64,000 bases of DNA, from positions 62,001-126,000 of the forward strand of contig NZ_JAQZBC010000003.1 in the NCBI RefSeq assembly GCF_029239295.1, written 5' to 3'. The notes under the pieces were generated by a model, which made no database searches, was not told the origin of the DNA, and saw nothing but the letters and a program-made list of their open reading frames with translations. A program made the position numbers and the translations under genes. Of the stretch, positions 7,545 through 15,672 are shown one piece after another; position 1 is the first letter of the stretch; the number at the start of each line of letters is the position of its first letter. Origin of the DNA: Sphingomonas sp. Lineage in GTDB: Bacteria; Pseudomonadota; Alphaproteobacteria; Sphingomonadales; Sphingomonadaceae.

Positions 7545-9254
7545 TCAGATCTCGACCTCGTCGAGCTTCGCCAGTTCACGATATTTGGCGCGCAGGCTGA
7601 CCTTGTCGATCTTCTCCGTGCCGAGGCGCGGGAGCGGATCGTCGGCCAGCCAGATGCGCTGCGGCACCTTGAAGGCCGCGATATGCTGCGCGAGGAACGC
7701 CCACAGATCCTCGACCGTCACCGCGCCGATCTTGCGCAGGTGGACGACCGCGCCGGGCACTTCGCCATACTTCTCATCAGGAAGCCCGAACACCGCCGCC
7801 TCGGCGACATCCGGATGCTGGTACAGCGCGTCCTCAACCTCCTGGCAGCTGATGTTCTCACCGCCGCGGATGATGATGTCCTTCTTGCGGTCGACGATGA
7901 AAAGATAACCATCCTCATCGAGGTAACCGATGTCGCCGGTGCGGAAATAACCGTCGGCGGTGAAGGCGGCAGCAGTCGCGTCGGGATTGCCCCAATATTC
8001 CTGGAAATTGGCGGCGGAGCGGATCGCCACTTCGCCGCGCTCGCCCTGCGGCACCGGCTTTCCGGCGTCGTCGAGGATCGCCAGATCGACCAGCGGCATC
8101 GACGGCCGACCAGCCGAGTTCGGCTTCGCGAGGTAATTGGCGCGCCAATTGCCGGTGCCGACGCCGTTCGTCTCGGTCAGGCCGTAACCGATGAGCGGCT
8201 TGCCCTCCATCTCCTGCTCGATCCGCTTCACATGCTCGACCGGGCGCGGCGCACCGCCGGCGGCGATGTCGGCGACGCTCGACAGATCATATTTGTGCCG
8301 GTTCGGGTGGTTGAGCATTTCGAAGCTCATCAGCGGCACGCCGACGAAATAGGTGATCTTTTCCTTTTCGATCAGGCGCATCGCCTCCTCGGCATCCCAC
8401 TTCGGCATCAGCACCAGCTTGCGACCGATGGCGAACGACTGGAGGAACACCGGCACTTCCGCGGTCACGTGGAACAGCGGCACGTTGAGCAGCGTCGAGG
8501 GCTGAAGATCGCTCGTTGCGGTCCCGTCCTGTGCGCTGATCGCCAGCATCATCAAGGCGGAGCCAAGATAGTTGAACACGCCCTGCGTTACCTGGCGATG
8601 AGTCGACAGCGCGCCCTTCGACTGGCCGGTCGAGCCCGAGGTGAAGAGGATGGTGGCGTGATCGTCCGGGCCGATGTCCGGCATCGTCGCGGTACCGGTG
8701 CCGCGGTCGAGGATCGGCGCCAGCGCAGCATCGATCGCCTGCAGATCATCGAATTCGACGACGGTGGCCGACAGATCCTTCAAGGCTGTCAGGCGACGGC
8801 AGCGCGGCGGATCGGCGAACACCAGCGTGCAGCCGACATCGTCGACACCGGCCTGCAATTCCTCCGCCTGCCACCAGCCGTTCAGCAGCGTGGCGACGCC
8901 GCCCGCCATCAGCACGCCCATGTAGATGATGATCCACGACGGGGAATTGCGCGCGGCGATCCCGATCCGGTCGCCCTTCTTCACGCCAAATCCGCTTACC
9001 AGCGCATCGGCCACCTTCTGCGCGCGGCCATACACGTCGGCATAGGTCAGGCGCTCATCACCTGCGATGAGGAATTCGGTGCCCTCATGCTGCTGCGCAT
9101 AATGAGCGAAATAGGCCGGCAGGGTCGGCGGCGCGCCAGCGATGATCGGCAGTGTCTGGCCGAAACGTTCGATCGAGCCGAGCGCAAGCGGACCGCCCTC
9201 TCCCGTCAACGCGGCCATCGTCGCGTCCATCTTGAGGTCCAGTTCGGTCTTCAT
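7545..9254 (-). CDS. class I AMP-forming acyl-CoA synthetase/ligase
   Basis: A 569-residue adenylate-forming enzyme activating a carboxylic acid to acyl-CoA through acyl-AMP. Motifs appear in order: [20 protein letters not shown] (P-loop), YGLTETNG (A5), [24 protein letters not shown] (A7/A8 hinge) and [14 protein letters not shown]. The catalytic Lys of A10 is probably in [11 protein letters not shown] near the C-terminus. The N-terminal half has a typical fold ([20 protein letters not shown]). Chain length specificity is not evident; it could serve fatty or aromatic acids. It stands alone on the minus strand. A 539-codon antisense ORF across it is a shadow. Confidence 0.92.
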   Translation of the reverse strand: MKTELDLKMDATMAALTGEGGPLALGSIERFGQTLPIIAGAPPTLPAYFAHYAQQHEGTEFLIAGDERLTYADVYGRAQKVADALVSGFGVKKGDRIGIAARNSPSWIIIYMGVLMAGGVATLLNGWWQAEELQAGVDDVGCTLVFADPPRCRRLTALKDLSATVVEFDDLQAIDAALAPILDRGTGTATMPDIGPDDHATILFTSGSTGQSKGALSTHRQVTQGVFNYLGSALMMLAISAQDGTATSDLQPSTLLNVPLFHVTAEVPVFLQSFAIGRKLVLMPKWDAEEAMRLIEKEKITYFVGVPLMSFEMLNHPNRHKYDLSSVADIAAGGAPRPVEHVKRIEQEMEGKPLIGYGLTETNGVGTGNWRANYLAKPNSAGRPSMPLVDLAILDDAGKPVPQGERGEVAIRSAANFQEYWGNPDATAAAFTADGYFRTGDIGYLDEDGYLFIVDRKKDIIIRGGENISCQEVEDALYQHPDVAEAAVFGLPDEKYGEVPGAVVHLRKIGAVTVEDLWAFLAQHIAAFKVPQRIWLADDPLPRLGTEKIDKVSLRAKYRELAKLDEVEI

Positions 9255-9319
9255 GCGTCTCTCCGCTTGGTCTTGGTCTTGCCCGCCCTTATGCAGACGT
9301 GAAGCCAGAGGGAAAAGCC

Positions 9320-10201
9320 TTGATCCTGCCCATCTTTGCCGCCGCTGCGAGCCACATCCGGTTCGAAGACCTGGGTCTGCACCCGGATGTCTTCTCGATC
9401 GGCTTCTTCACGCTGCGCTGGTACAGCCTCGCCTATATCGCCGGCATCGTCATCGGCTGGTGGTACCTGCTCAAGCTGCTGGACCAGCCCGGCGCGCCGA
9501 TGGCACGCCGCCATGCCGACGATCTCGTCTTTTACGCGACGCTGGGCATCATCCTGGGCGGGCGGCTGGGCTATGTGCTGTTCTACGCCCCCGACATGCT
9601 GCTGCATCCGCTGCGGGTCCTGCGATTGTGGGACGGAGGGATGAGTTTCCATGGCGGGGTGATCGGCACCAGCGTTGCCATCATCCTGTTCGCGCGGCGC
9701 AACGGGCTGAACTGGCTGCGCATCCACGATTACGTCGCCTGCGTGGTGCCGTTCGGGCTGTTCTTCGGGCGGCTCGCCAATTTCGTGAACGGTGAATTGT
9801 GGGGCAAGCCGACCGACGTGCCGTGGGCGATCGTCTTCTCGCGCACCGTGCCTGCGGGCGTGCCCGAGCCGGCGCGCCACCCCAGTCAATTGTACGAGGC
9901 GGGGCTGGAGGGCGTCGCGCTGTTCGCGCTGCTCTCGTTCTTCTTCTGGCGGACCAACGCCCGCTACCAGCCGGGCAAGCTGACCGGGCTGTTCCTGCTG
10001 GGCTATGGCGTGGCCCGGTTCATCGTCGAATTCTTCCGCGAGCCCGATTCCCAGTTCGCGGGCACGTTCTTCGCCACCACGATCCACATGGGTCAGCTGC
10101 TGTGCCTGCCGATGATTGCGGGCGGACTTTACCTGATCGTGACGGCTCCCGGCCGGCGGCAGCGGGTGGAGCCGATCGCTGGCGGGACCAGCGTCGCCTG
10201 A
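9320..10201 (+). CDS. lgt: prolipoprotein diacylglyceryl transferase Lgt
   Basis: An integral inner-membrane enzyme that transfers a diacylglyceryl group from phosphatidylglycerol to the lipobox Cys of prolipoproteins. It has multiple hydrophobic spans and the Lgt signature [25 protein letters not shown], plus [12 protein letters not shown] and [11 protein letters not shown]. The track starts at GTG 9299; TTG 9320 has AGAGGGA 7 bases upstream and gives [12 protein letters not shown], so I choose it (about 293 residues). Its likely clients here include the OmpA-type lipoprotein, LptE and the efflux factor. Confidence 0.93.
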   Translation: MILPIFAAAASHIRFEDLGLHPDVFSIGFFTLRWYSLAYIAGIVIGWWYLLKLLDQPGAPMARRHADDLVFYATLGIILGGRLGYVLFYAPDMLLHPLRVLRLWDGGMSFHGGVIGTSVAIILFARRNGLNWLRIHDYVACVVPFGLFFGRLANFVNGELWGKPTDVPWAIVFSRTVPAGVPEPARHPSQLYEAGLEGVALFALLSFFFWRTNARYQPGKLTGLFLLGYGVARFIVEFFREPDSQFAGTFFATTIHMGQLLCLPMIAGGLYLIVTAPGRRQRVEPIAGGTSVA

Positions 10202-10220
10202 CCGCCGGCGCGTGACCGTG

Positions 10221-10251
10221 CTGCGCGCCCCACGCTGGTGCGGGCGCGCAG
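10221..10251. terminator. hairpin between convergent lgt and CNNM genes
   Basis: CTGCGCGCCC pairs with GGGCGCGCAG across an 11-base loop. There is no U-run. It lies between two convergent stops. Confidence 0.5.
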
Positions 10252-10317
10252 TACGAGGAGGAATGGCAGGCGACTGAAGCGGCGGCGCGGCGCTTGGCCG
10301 CCAACGCCGCGTAAGGG

Positions 10318-11613
10318 TCAGGCGGCGCTGACGAGCAACTTGTCGATGCGACGGCCGTCGAGGTCGACCACTTCGAAGCGCCAGCCCTGTTCGACGAAGC
10401 TTTCGCCCTCGATCGGCAGATGGCGGAAGATCGCCAGCGCGAGGCCTGCGGCGGTCGCATAGTCGCGATCCTCGGGCAGCTCGATCCCCAGCCGTTCGGC
10501 CAGCGTATCGGCCGAGGTGGTACCGGCCACCAGCAGCGAACCATCCTCGCGCTCGACGATGTTGGGCGCCTCGCCCGGCTCGGCATCGGACGCGAATTCG
10601 CCGGCGATCGCCGCCAGCAGATTGGCCGGCGTCACGATCCCTTCGAAATGGCCGTATTCGTCGTGGATCAGCGCCATCGGCACATCGGCGCGACGCAGCG
10701 CATCGAGCGCGTCCATCGCGTCGATCTGATCGACCACGAACGGCGCCTTGCGGACCAGCTTCTTCAGATCGAGCGAATCGCCCCGCGCCAGCGCCGCGGC
10801 GACGTCGCGTGCCTGAACCACACCAATCACCGCGTCGATCGAGCCGTCAGCCACCGGCAGGCGGCTGTGCGGCGTCGCCAGCAGCTTGGCGCGAATCGCT
10901 GCATCGTCGAGCCCCGAATCGAGCCAGTCGACCTCCGTGCGGGGGGTCATCACCTCGCGCACCGGGCGATCGGCGAGCCGGACGACGCCGGAAATGATCG
11001 ACCTTTCATGCTCCTCGATCACGCCAGACTTGCTCGCCTCCGCCACGATCAGGTGCAATTCCTCCGCCGTGACATGTTCTTCCGATTCGCGGTTGAGCCG
11101 CAACAGGCGGAAGATCAGGATGCTGGACGCGTCGAGCACCCAGACGATCGGTTTAGTCAGCACCGCCAGCCACGTCATCGGCAGCGCCAGCCAGCTGGCC
11201 ACCGGCTCCGGATTGCGCAGCGCGATCTGCTTGGGGACCAATTCGCCAATGATCAGCGAGGCATAGGTGGTAAGCCCGATGACCAGCGCGACCCCGACAT
11301 TGTTCGCCAATGCCGCCGGCATGCCCAATGCCTCCAGCCTTGCGGCCGTGGGGGTGCCGAGGCTTGCCCCCGAATAGGCACCGGTGCCGATACCGATCAG
11401 CGTGATCCCGATCTGCACCGTCGAGAGAAACTTTCCCGGGTCGGCAGCCAGCGCCATGGCCGCCCGCGCACCGGGCTTGCCGCTGCGCACCATTGCTTCG
11501 AGACGGGCCTTGCGGGACGATACGATCGCGAGTTCACTCATCGCGAAGACGCCGTTTAGGGCAACCAGCGCAAGGATGATGAAGACGTCGATCCAGGGGA
11601 ACGGCGGTAGCAT
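10318..11613 (-). CDS. CNNM/HlyC-CorC family membrane protein with CBS domains
   Basis: 431 residues from the preferred ATG (MLPPFPWIDVFI); the ORF extends 11 codons further without support. Residues about 5-180 form the DUF21/CNNM transmembrane domain (LVALNGVFAMSELAIVSSRKARLE). A CBS pair follows (REVMTPRTEVDWLD; HSRLPVADGSIDAVIGVVQARD; FVVDQIDAMDALDALRR) and then a C-terminal CorC_HlyC domain (LEDRDYATAAGLALAIF). Such proteins are implicated in magnesium or cobalt export; older 'hemolysin' names are misleading. It is divergent from the OmpA lipoprotein gene. Confidence 0.9.
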   Translation of the reverse strand: MLPPFPWIDVFIILALVALNGVFAMSELAIVSSRKARLEAMVRSGKPGARAAMALAADPGKFLSTVQIGITLIGIGTGAYSGASLGTPTAARLEALGMPAALANNVGVALVIGLTTYASLIIGELVPKQIALRNPEPVASWLALPMTWLAVLTKPIVWVLDASSILIFRLLRLNRESEEHVTAEELHLIVAEASKSGVIEEHERSIISGVVRLADRPVREVMTPRTEVDWLDSGLDDAAIRAKLLATPHSRLPVADGSIDAVIGVVQARDVAAALARGDSLDLKKLVRKAPFVVDQIDAMDALDALRRADVPMALIHDEYGHFEGIVTPANLLAAIAGEFASDAEPGEAPNIVEREDGSLLVAGTTSADTLAERLGIELPEDRDYATAAGLALAIFRHLPIEGESFVEQGWRFEVVDLDGRRIDKLLVSAA

Positions 11614-11741
11614 GATGTGAAACTCTCTTGGCGGGATTCGCCGCACTCCACAACCATTCGCGTCATTTCCGGTTCAGCACGCATGCGGAACAACCCGTAG
11701 CGGCGCCGGGTTTGGGCCCGGACATGAAACAAAGGGGTAAT

Positions 11742-12431
11742 ATGATGCGAGTGAAGTCTGCGTTGATCGGGCTGGTCGTGAGTGGCGCACTGGTGACCAC
11801 GGCGGCCTGTACCACCGATCCGGAAACGGGCGAGCGGCGGATTTCCAAGGCGGCCATCGGGGGGATCGGCGGCGCGCTGGGCGGCTACCTGCTCGGCGAT
11901 CTGGTCGGCGGGCGGCGCGACCGGACCGAGAAGATCATCGGCGCCGGCATCGGCGGCATCGCGGGCGCCGGCATCGGTGCCTATATGGACAAGCAGGAGC
12001 GCGATCTGCGCGCCCGCACCGCCGGCACCGACGTGCAGGTGATCCGCCAGGGCGACGACCTGCTGCTCAACATCCCGAGCGGAATCAACTTCGCCTACAA
12101 CTCGGCCGCGGTGCAGCCGCAGTTCCAGCAGACGCTGGACCGGGTGGCGAGCGTGCTGGGCGAATATAACCGCACCTATATCGACGTGTACGGCCACACC
12201 GATTCGACCGGCAGCGACGCCTATAACCAGGGCCTGTCGGAGCGACGCGCCACCGCAGTGGCGGATTATCTGTCAACCCATGGCGTGCAGCGCGAGCGCA
12301 TCGGCACTCGCGGTTTCGGTGAAACGCAGCCGATCGCCACCAATGAGACCGAAGAAGGCCGGGCAGCGAATCGCCGTGTGGAAATCAAGATCGTGCCGAT
12401 TTCCGAGAATGAAGTGGGATATCGCCAGTAA
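11742..12431 (+). CDS. OmpA-family outer-membrane lipoprotein with glycine zipper
   Basis: 229 residues. The N-terminus MMRVKSALIGLVVSGALVTTAAC is a lipoprotein signal with a lipobox ending TAAC. A glycine-zipper segment follows (GGIGGALGGYLLGDLVGG and IIGAGIGGIAGAGIGAYMD), then the OmpA C-terminal peptidoglycan-binding domain (YIDVYGHTDSTGSDAYNQGLSERRATAVADYL, RGFGETQPIATNETEEGRAANRRVEI). It probably tethers the outer membrane to the wall, like YiaD/Pal-type proteins. The ATG at 11742 follows AAAGGGG, so the longer track ORF is rejected. Confidence 0.92.
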   Translation: MMRVKSALIGLVVSGALVTTAACTTDPETGERRISKAAIGGIGGALGGYLLGDLVGGRRDRTEKIIGAGIGGIAGAGIGAYMDKQERDLRARTAGTDVQVIRQGDDLLLNIPSGINFAYNSAAVQPQFQQTLDRVASVLGEYNRTYIDVYGHTDSTGSDAYNQGLSERRATAVADYLSTHGVQRERIGTRGFGETQPIATNETEEGRAANRRVEIKIVPISENEVGYRQ

Positions 12432-12476
12432 CCACGGCTCTCCTGACGCGGCGTTGCTGATCGTCGCGTAGATCGC

Positions 12477-12504
12477 ACTGCGGCAGCCCGGGGGTTGCCG
12501 CAGT
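12477..12504. terminator. hairpin between convergent OmpA and tadA genes
   Basis: ACTGCGGCA pairs with TGCCGCAGT across a 10-base loop. It sits 46 bases after the OmpA stop and 15 bases beyond the tadA stop. No U-run is visible. Confidence 0.55.
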
Positions 12505-12518
12505 AGCGCCCCGTCGGG

Positions 12519-12968
12519 TCAGCGACGGGCGGCGAAGAAGGAGCGTAACAGCGCCCCTGCCTCTCCCGCGCCGATCCCCCCGTACAGCTCTGGCCGATGA
12601 TGGCACGTCGGCTGCGAGAAGAAGCGCGGGCCGTGTTCCACCGCGCCGCCCTTCGGATCGGACGCGCCGTAATAGACGCGGCGGACCCGCGCATGGGCGA
12701 TGGCGCCTGCGCACATGGCGCAGGGCTCCAGCGTCACCCACAGGTCGCAATCCTCAAGGCGATCGCGCGCCAGTTCGCTGGCCGCCGCGCGAATCACGCG
12801 CATTTCGGCATGGGCGGTCGGGTCATGGAGGCGGCGCGGGGCGTTTGCCGCCGTTGCGATGATCTGCCCGTCGAGCGTGATCGCGGCACCGACCGGCACC
12901 TCTCCATCGAGCGCAGCCTGCTGAGCGGCCTCAAGCGCCGCGACCATGGGAAGTGGCAGGGGAAACAT
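12519..12968 (-). CDS. tadA: tRNA adenosine(34) deaminase TadA
   Basis: 149 residues. A zinc-dependent deaminase converting A34 to inosine in tRNA-Arg(ACG). The catalytic signature is complete: HAEMRVI supplies the His ligand and catalytic Glu, and LEPCAMCAGAI supplies the two Cys ligands. RVYYGASDPKGGA is typical of the family. Length is normal for bacterial TadA. The start at 12968 has only a weak ribosome binding site; an ATG seven codons in is an alternative. Confidence 0.93.
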   Translation of the reverse strand: MFPLPLPMVAALEAAQQAALDGEVPVGAAITLDGQIIATAANAPRRLHDPTAHAEMRVIRAAASELARDRLEDCDLWVTLEPCAMCAGAIAHARVRRVYYGASDPKGGAVEHGPRFFSQPTCHHRPELYGGIGAGEAGALLRSFFAARR

Positions 12969-13089
12969 TGCGGTCGCCTATGCCCTGCGCGGCGCCATCA
13001 GGCCACAGCGACGCGCCGGTCCTTGCGGGCCGACGCGGTAGTTTGTGGGCAAGCCGACCGACGTGCCGACGGCGATCGTGAGTGCCCGC

Positions 13090-13329
13090 TTATTGGGCGG
13101 GGGTCGGCGAGGCGCCGGGACGCTGCACCTCGACCTTGGGCACCTCGATGACCTTCTGTTCGGTACCGACGTCGATCTTGCCGACATCAGCCTTGAACTC
13201 TGGCGCTTGGCCGCCCTCGATTCGCGGAAGTCGCGCGGTCTGCGTCTGATCGATATTGATGAAGCCAGTTGCCATCCCGGCGAGGACCACGAGTGCGACG
13301 ATGCCCAGAATAACGAGAATGGCGCGCAT
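13090..13329 (-). CDS. small single-span membrane protein
   Basis: 79 residues beginning MRAILVILGIVALVVLAGMATGF, one N-terminal hydrophobic segment (inner-membrane anchor or uncleaved signal), then a polar tail ending in Pro/Gln. The preferred ATG (13329) follows GGAGATCAGGATC; the track ORF adds 22 unlikely residues. I do not recognise a named family. It lies just upstream of rpmB on the opposite strand. Confidence 0.6.
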   Translation of the reverse strand: MRAILVILGIVALVVLAGMATGFINIDQTQTARLPRIEGGQAPEFKADVGKIDVGTEQKVIEVPKVEVQRPGASPTPAQ

Positions 13330-13400
13330 GATCCTGATCTCCAATCGTATCGGTGGTGCAACAACGACTGTGTGATCCACTAGGTTGCATGCCACGATGC

Positions 13401-13429
13401 TTGACGATTCGCCGGGGTGTCGTTAGTGG
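13401..13429 (+). promoter_or_regulatory. possible promoter of rpmB
   Basis: TTGACGA at 13401 is followed 14 bases later by GTTAGTGG, which resembles the Caulobacter housekeeping promoter pattern (TTGACGS, 10-14 bases, GCTANAWC). It lies about 40 bases upstream of the rpmB ATG. Confidence 0.35.
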
Positions 13430-13470
13430 CGCCGACTTTCCGGGCTAACCCGAAACTCAGGATCTGAACC

Positions 13471-13773
13471 ATGTCGCGCATTTGCGAGCTGACCGGCAAG
13501 GGCCGGCAGGTGGGTAACAACGTTTCCCACGCCAACAACAAGACCAAGCGTACCTTTCTGCCGAACCTGCAGAACGTGACGCTGATCTCGGACACGCTCG
13601 AGAAGAGCGTGCGTCTGCGCGTCTCGACTCACGGTCTGCGCTCGGTGGAGCACAACGGCGGTCTCGACAATTGGCTGGTGAAGACCAGCGACGAGAAGCT
13701 GTCGCTTCGTGCACGTCGCCTGAAGCGCGACGTGAAGAAGAAGCGCGCTGCCACGGTTTCCACCGCCGCCTGA
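13471..13773 (+). CDS. rpmB: 50S ribosomal protein L28
   Basis: 100 residues, a structural protein of the large ribosomal subunit. Typical alphaproteobacterial L28 features are [30 protein letters not shown] and a basic C-terminus ([15 protein letters not shown]). Alphaproteobacterial L28 is longer than the E. coli protein (about 78), as seen here. It is a single gene closed by a strong UUCG-loop terminator. Confidence 0.97.
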   Translation: MSRICELTGKGRQVGNNVSHANNKTKRTFLPNLQNVTLISDTLEKSVRLRVSTHGLRSVEHNGGLDNWLVKTSDEKLSLRARRLKRDVKKKRAATVSTAA

Positions 13774-13797
13774 TCCAGCGGGTAGGAACGCGACCAT

Positions 13798-13828
13798 GGC
13801 CTGCCATCCTTCGGGATGGCGGGCCTTT
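13798..13828 (+). terminator. rpmB terminator
   Basis: GGCCTGCCATCC and GGATGGCGGGCC form a 12-bp stem (one G-U pair) closed by a cUUCGg tetraloop, followed by TTT, 24 bases after the rpmB stop. Confidence 0.8.
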
Positions 13829-13834
13829 GGCCGT

Positions 13835-14842
13835 TCAGGGTCGTGCGCGCAGCTTGTCCGCGTCCGGCCAGCGCAGTTTCAGCAGATAGGTCGGCCGCAG
13901 TGCCATTCCGTCGTTGTCGGTGACGATCCACACCGTCGTGACCCCGCGCTCCTGCGTGATTGCGAGCCCTTCGGCATTTTCCCCGAGCACTGGCGGCGCG
14001 AGGGTCGCGATCACCGTGCCGGAGACGGTGGCGTTGCGGCGTATGTCGGCGCGGCGGACCTGCACCAGCTTTGCCGTGAAGCGAAACGGATATTGGAAAC
14101 GGCGCGTCAGCACGACGATGTCGCCGTTCGGAAGCTCCGCGGCATCGCTGGGATCATAGCGGTCAGGAGGCTGGAACAGGAACCGAATCGAGTGCGTGCC
14201 CGGCACCGTCGGATCGCCCGTGAACAGGATTCCATGGCGCGTGCGCCGGTTCGGTTTTCGCTCGGCCAGCGTCAGGAACGTGCCGTCACGTAGCCGCACC
14301 AGCGATTCGGCGCCGAGATTGCGCACCCAGCCGCGCATCGCCGCCGGGGCGCTACGGCGCTCCGCTGACCCGTACCCGGGAGCGTAGCGCCAGATCTGGT
14401 TGTGCGTTTCATAGCCAACCCAGGTGCGCCCGGTAGCGGGATCGAGCGTCAGCGATTCCGAGTCGCGATCACGTCTGTCCCACCCAACGCCCGGCCCCTG
14501 GTGCAGCACATGGCCCCGCGGGTCGCTGACCCGGCCGCCGCGAATCGCCAGCGTGACAACATTGCCGCCATCGCTGAGGAGATGCGCGCGGCCATCACGC
14601 AGCGCCAGCGCGGAGAAGCCGCCGAACGCGGGATCGCTGCTCGACAAGGTCACCCCGCCGACGGGCGCCAACGCGCCGATGCGGGCCGGCCAGCCACCGG
14701 CCGGCACATAGGCGCTGGCGGTGACGTGCGGGCGATCACGGATCATCGGCAGCCGTTCCGGCCCATCGTAGCGCGGGACGACCAGCAGCACCGCAAGAAC
14801 GGAGAAAAGGAAGGACGAGGAGCGGCGCACGCCAGCGCCCAT
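13835..14842 (-). CDS. esterase-like activity of phytase family protein
   Basis: 335 residues with an N-terminal hydrophobic signal segment (about 8-25), so probably periplasmic. The body matches the phytase-like esterase domain: SSDPAFGGFSALALRDG, DRRDRDSESLTLDPATGRTWVGYE, NAEGLAITQERGVTTVWIVTDND. These proteins adopt a beta-propeller; the activity of individual members is mostly untested and the substrate here is unknown. It is convergent with rpmB and divergent from the next gene. Confidence 0.85.
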   Translation of the reverse strand: MGAGVRRSSSFLFSVLAVLLVVPRYDGPERLPMIRDRPHVTASAYVPAGGWPARIGALAPVGGVTLSSSDPAFGGFSALALRDGRAHLLSDGGNVVTLAIRGGRVSDPRGHVLHQGPGVGWDRRDRDSESLTLDPATGRTWVGYETHNQIWRYAPGYGSAERRSAPAAMRGWVRNLGAESLVRLRDGTFLTLAERKPNRRTRHGILFTGDPTVPGTHSIRFLFQPPDRYDPSDAAELPNGDIVVLTRRFQYPFRFTAKLVQVRRADIRRNATVSGTVIATLAPPVLGENAEGLAITQERGVTTVWIVTDNDGMALRPTYLLKLRWPDADKLRARP

Positions 14843-14970
14843 AGGACCAACGTACCTGAACCGTCGATAACGAGCGCATTCAGGGACCGCTCAATGCGAC
14901 TCGGGCAGAAGCATGTTCAACGAGACGGTATCGGCCTTCTCGATCGGAATTTGAAACGGGAGTCGAACCC

Positions 14971-15333
14971 ATGTTTAAGAAGCTTTCGCTCGCTGGCGCC
15001 GCTCTCGCGATGAGCACGGTTGCCCTGATCCCCGCCGAGGCATCGGCCCAGCGCTGGGGTGGCGACCGCTATGAGCGCCAGTATCGCGGCTATGATAATT
15101 ACCGCGGTTACGACAACCGTCGCAACTATCGCGGGAATGACCGTCGCTATCGCAACCAGCGCTGCAACAACGGCACGACCGGCGCGATCGTCGGCGCGAT
15201 CGCCGGCGGCCTGCTCGGCCGCACGATCGACAGCCGCGGTGACCGCGCACTGGGCACCGTTCTCGGCGGCGTCGGCGGCGCAGTGGCCGGCAACGCGATC
15301 GAGAAGTCGAACAATCCGCGCTACTGCCGCTAA
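14971..15333 (+). CDS. glycine-zipper 2TM domain envelope protein
   Basis: 120 residues. A signal peptide (MFKKLSLAGAALAMSTVALIPAEASAQ) precedes a Tyr/Arg/Asn-rich low-complexity segment (RYERQYRGYDNYRGYDN) and a glycine-zipper motif (GAIVGAIAGGLLGRTIDS; VLGGVGGAVAGNAIEKS) near the C-terminus. Proteins of this type sit in the cell envelope; no precise function is known. It is followed by a strong intrinsic terminator. Confidence 0.8.
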   Translation: MFKKLSLAGAALAMSTVALIPAEASAQRWGGDRYERQYRGYDNYRGYDNRRNYRGNDRRYRNQRCNNGTTGAIVGAIAGGLLGRTIDSRGDRALGTVLGGVGGAVAGNAIEKSNNPRYCR

Positions 15334-15382
15334 CGAGATGGCCGCGTAGGCCTGCTTATCCCTCGCGTAGCGTATGAGGGCG

Positions 15383-15422
15383 CGGGCCCGCCTTCCCTTT
15401 CGGAGGCGGGCCCGTTGTTTTT
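15383..15422 (+). terminator. intrinsic terminator upstream of the thrS leader
   Basis: A GC-rich stem (CGGGCCCGCC / GGCGGGCCCG, extended by TCC/GGA) is followed by TTGTTTTT. It insulates the thrS leader from the upstream gene, which means thrS needs its own promoter. Confidence 0.88.
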
Positions 15423-15439
15423 GCACGGGAGCCCGCGGC

Positions 15440-15468
15440 TTGTCCGCCGGCGCGCTCAACGCTATATT
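15440..15468 (+). promoter_or_regulatory. thrS leader promoter
   Basis: TTGTCC (15440-15445), 17 bases, then TATATT (15463-15468). The predicted transcription start falls at about 15474-15476, on the ATG of the Thr-rich leader ORF, so that ORF would be leaderless. Confidence 0.65.
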
Positions 15469-15474
15469 CCGGCC

Positions 15475-15543
15475 ATGCTGCACGATCGTGCCACGACCAC
15501 TACCACTACCCCGGGCATCCGGGGGCGGTCGGTCACGCGCTGA
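15475..15543 (+). CDS. Thr-rich leader peptide upstream of thrS (22 codons)
   Basis: A short ORF too small for the track. It starts at ATG 15475, reads MLHDRA, then six consecutive threonines (codons ACG ACC ACT ACC ACT ACC, 15493-15510), and stops with TGA at 15541. No ribosome binding site precedes it, but the promoter predicts a transcript beginning at the ATG itself, as reported for the Sinorhizobium trpL leader. Six Thr codons directly in front of the threonyl-tRNA synthetase gene is the hallmark of a ribosome-mediated attenuator sensing charged tRNA-Thr. It starts 198 bases upstream of the thrS start. Seen: ORF and codon run. Inferred: regulation. Confidence 0.8.
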   Translation: MLHDRATTTTTTPGIRGRSVTR

Positions 15544-15666
15544 TGCGCTGACGGCTTGCTCACCCGGAACGGGTGGGCCGGCGTCCTCCACTTCGTTCCT
15601 GCCATATCCCGGACGCTCTTTTCGTCGCGTTCGCGCTCGCCTAAGCGCATCGGCATTGCAGGAAAG
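15519..15666 (+). promoter_or_regulatory. candidate attenuator: mutually exclusive hairpins ending at the thrS Shine-Dalgarno
   Basis: Four pairings compete. (0) CCGGGGG 15519-15525 can pair with CTCACCCGG 15559-15567 (one bulge), enclosing a small stem GTCA-c-GCGC/GCGCTGAC. (A) GCTCACCCG 15558-15566 with CGGGTGGGC 15570-15578. (B) GGAACG..GTGG 15566-15576 with CCAC..CGTTCC 15588-15599. (C) TTCCTGC 15596-15602 with GCAGGAA 15658-15664, which covers the thrS ribosome binding site. GCGTCC 15581-15586 can also pair with GGACGC 15611-15616 just before TCTTTT. A ribosome reaching the leader stop should favour A then C (off). Stalling at the Thr codons should favour 0 then B (on). The logic is inference. 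Confidence 0.55.
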
Positions 15667-15672
15667 CCACTC

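Noticed and set aside
7683-9302. 539-codon plus-strand ORF opposite the acyl-CoA ligase
   Set aside because: Antisense shadow; His/Arg-rich composition typical of a high-GC complementary frame.
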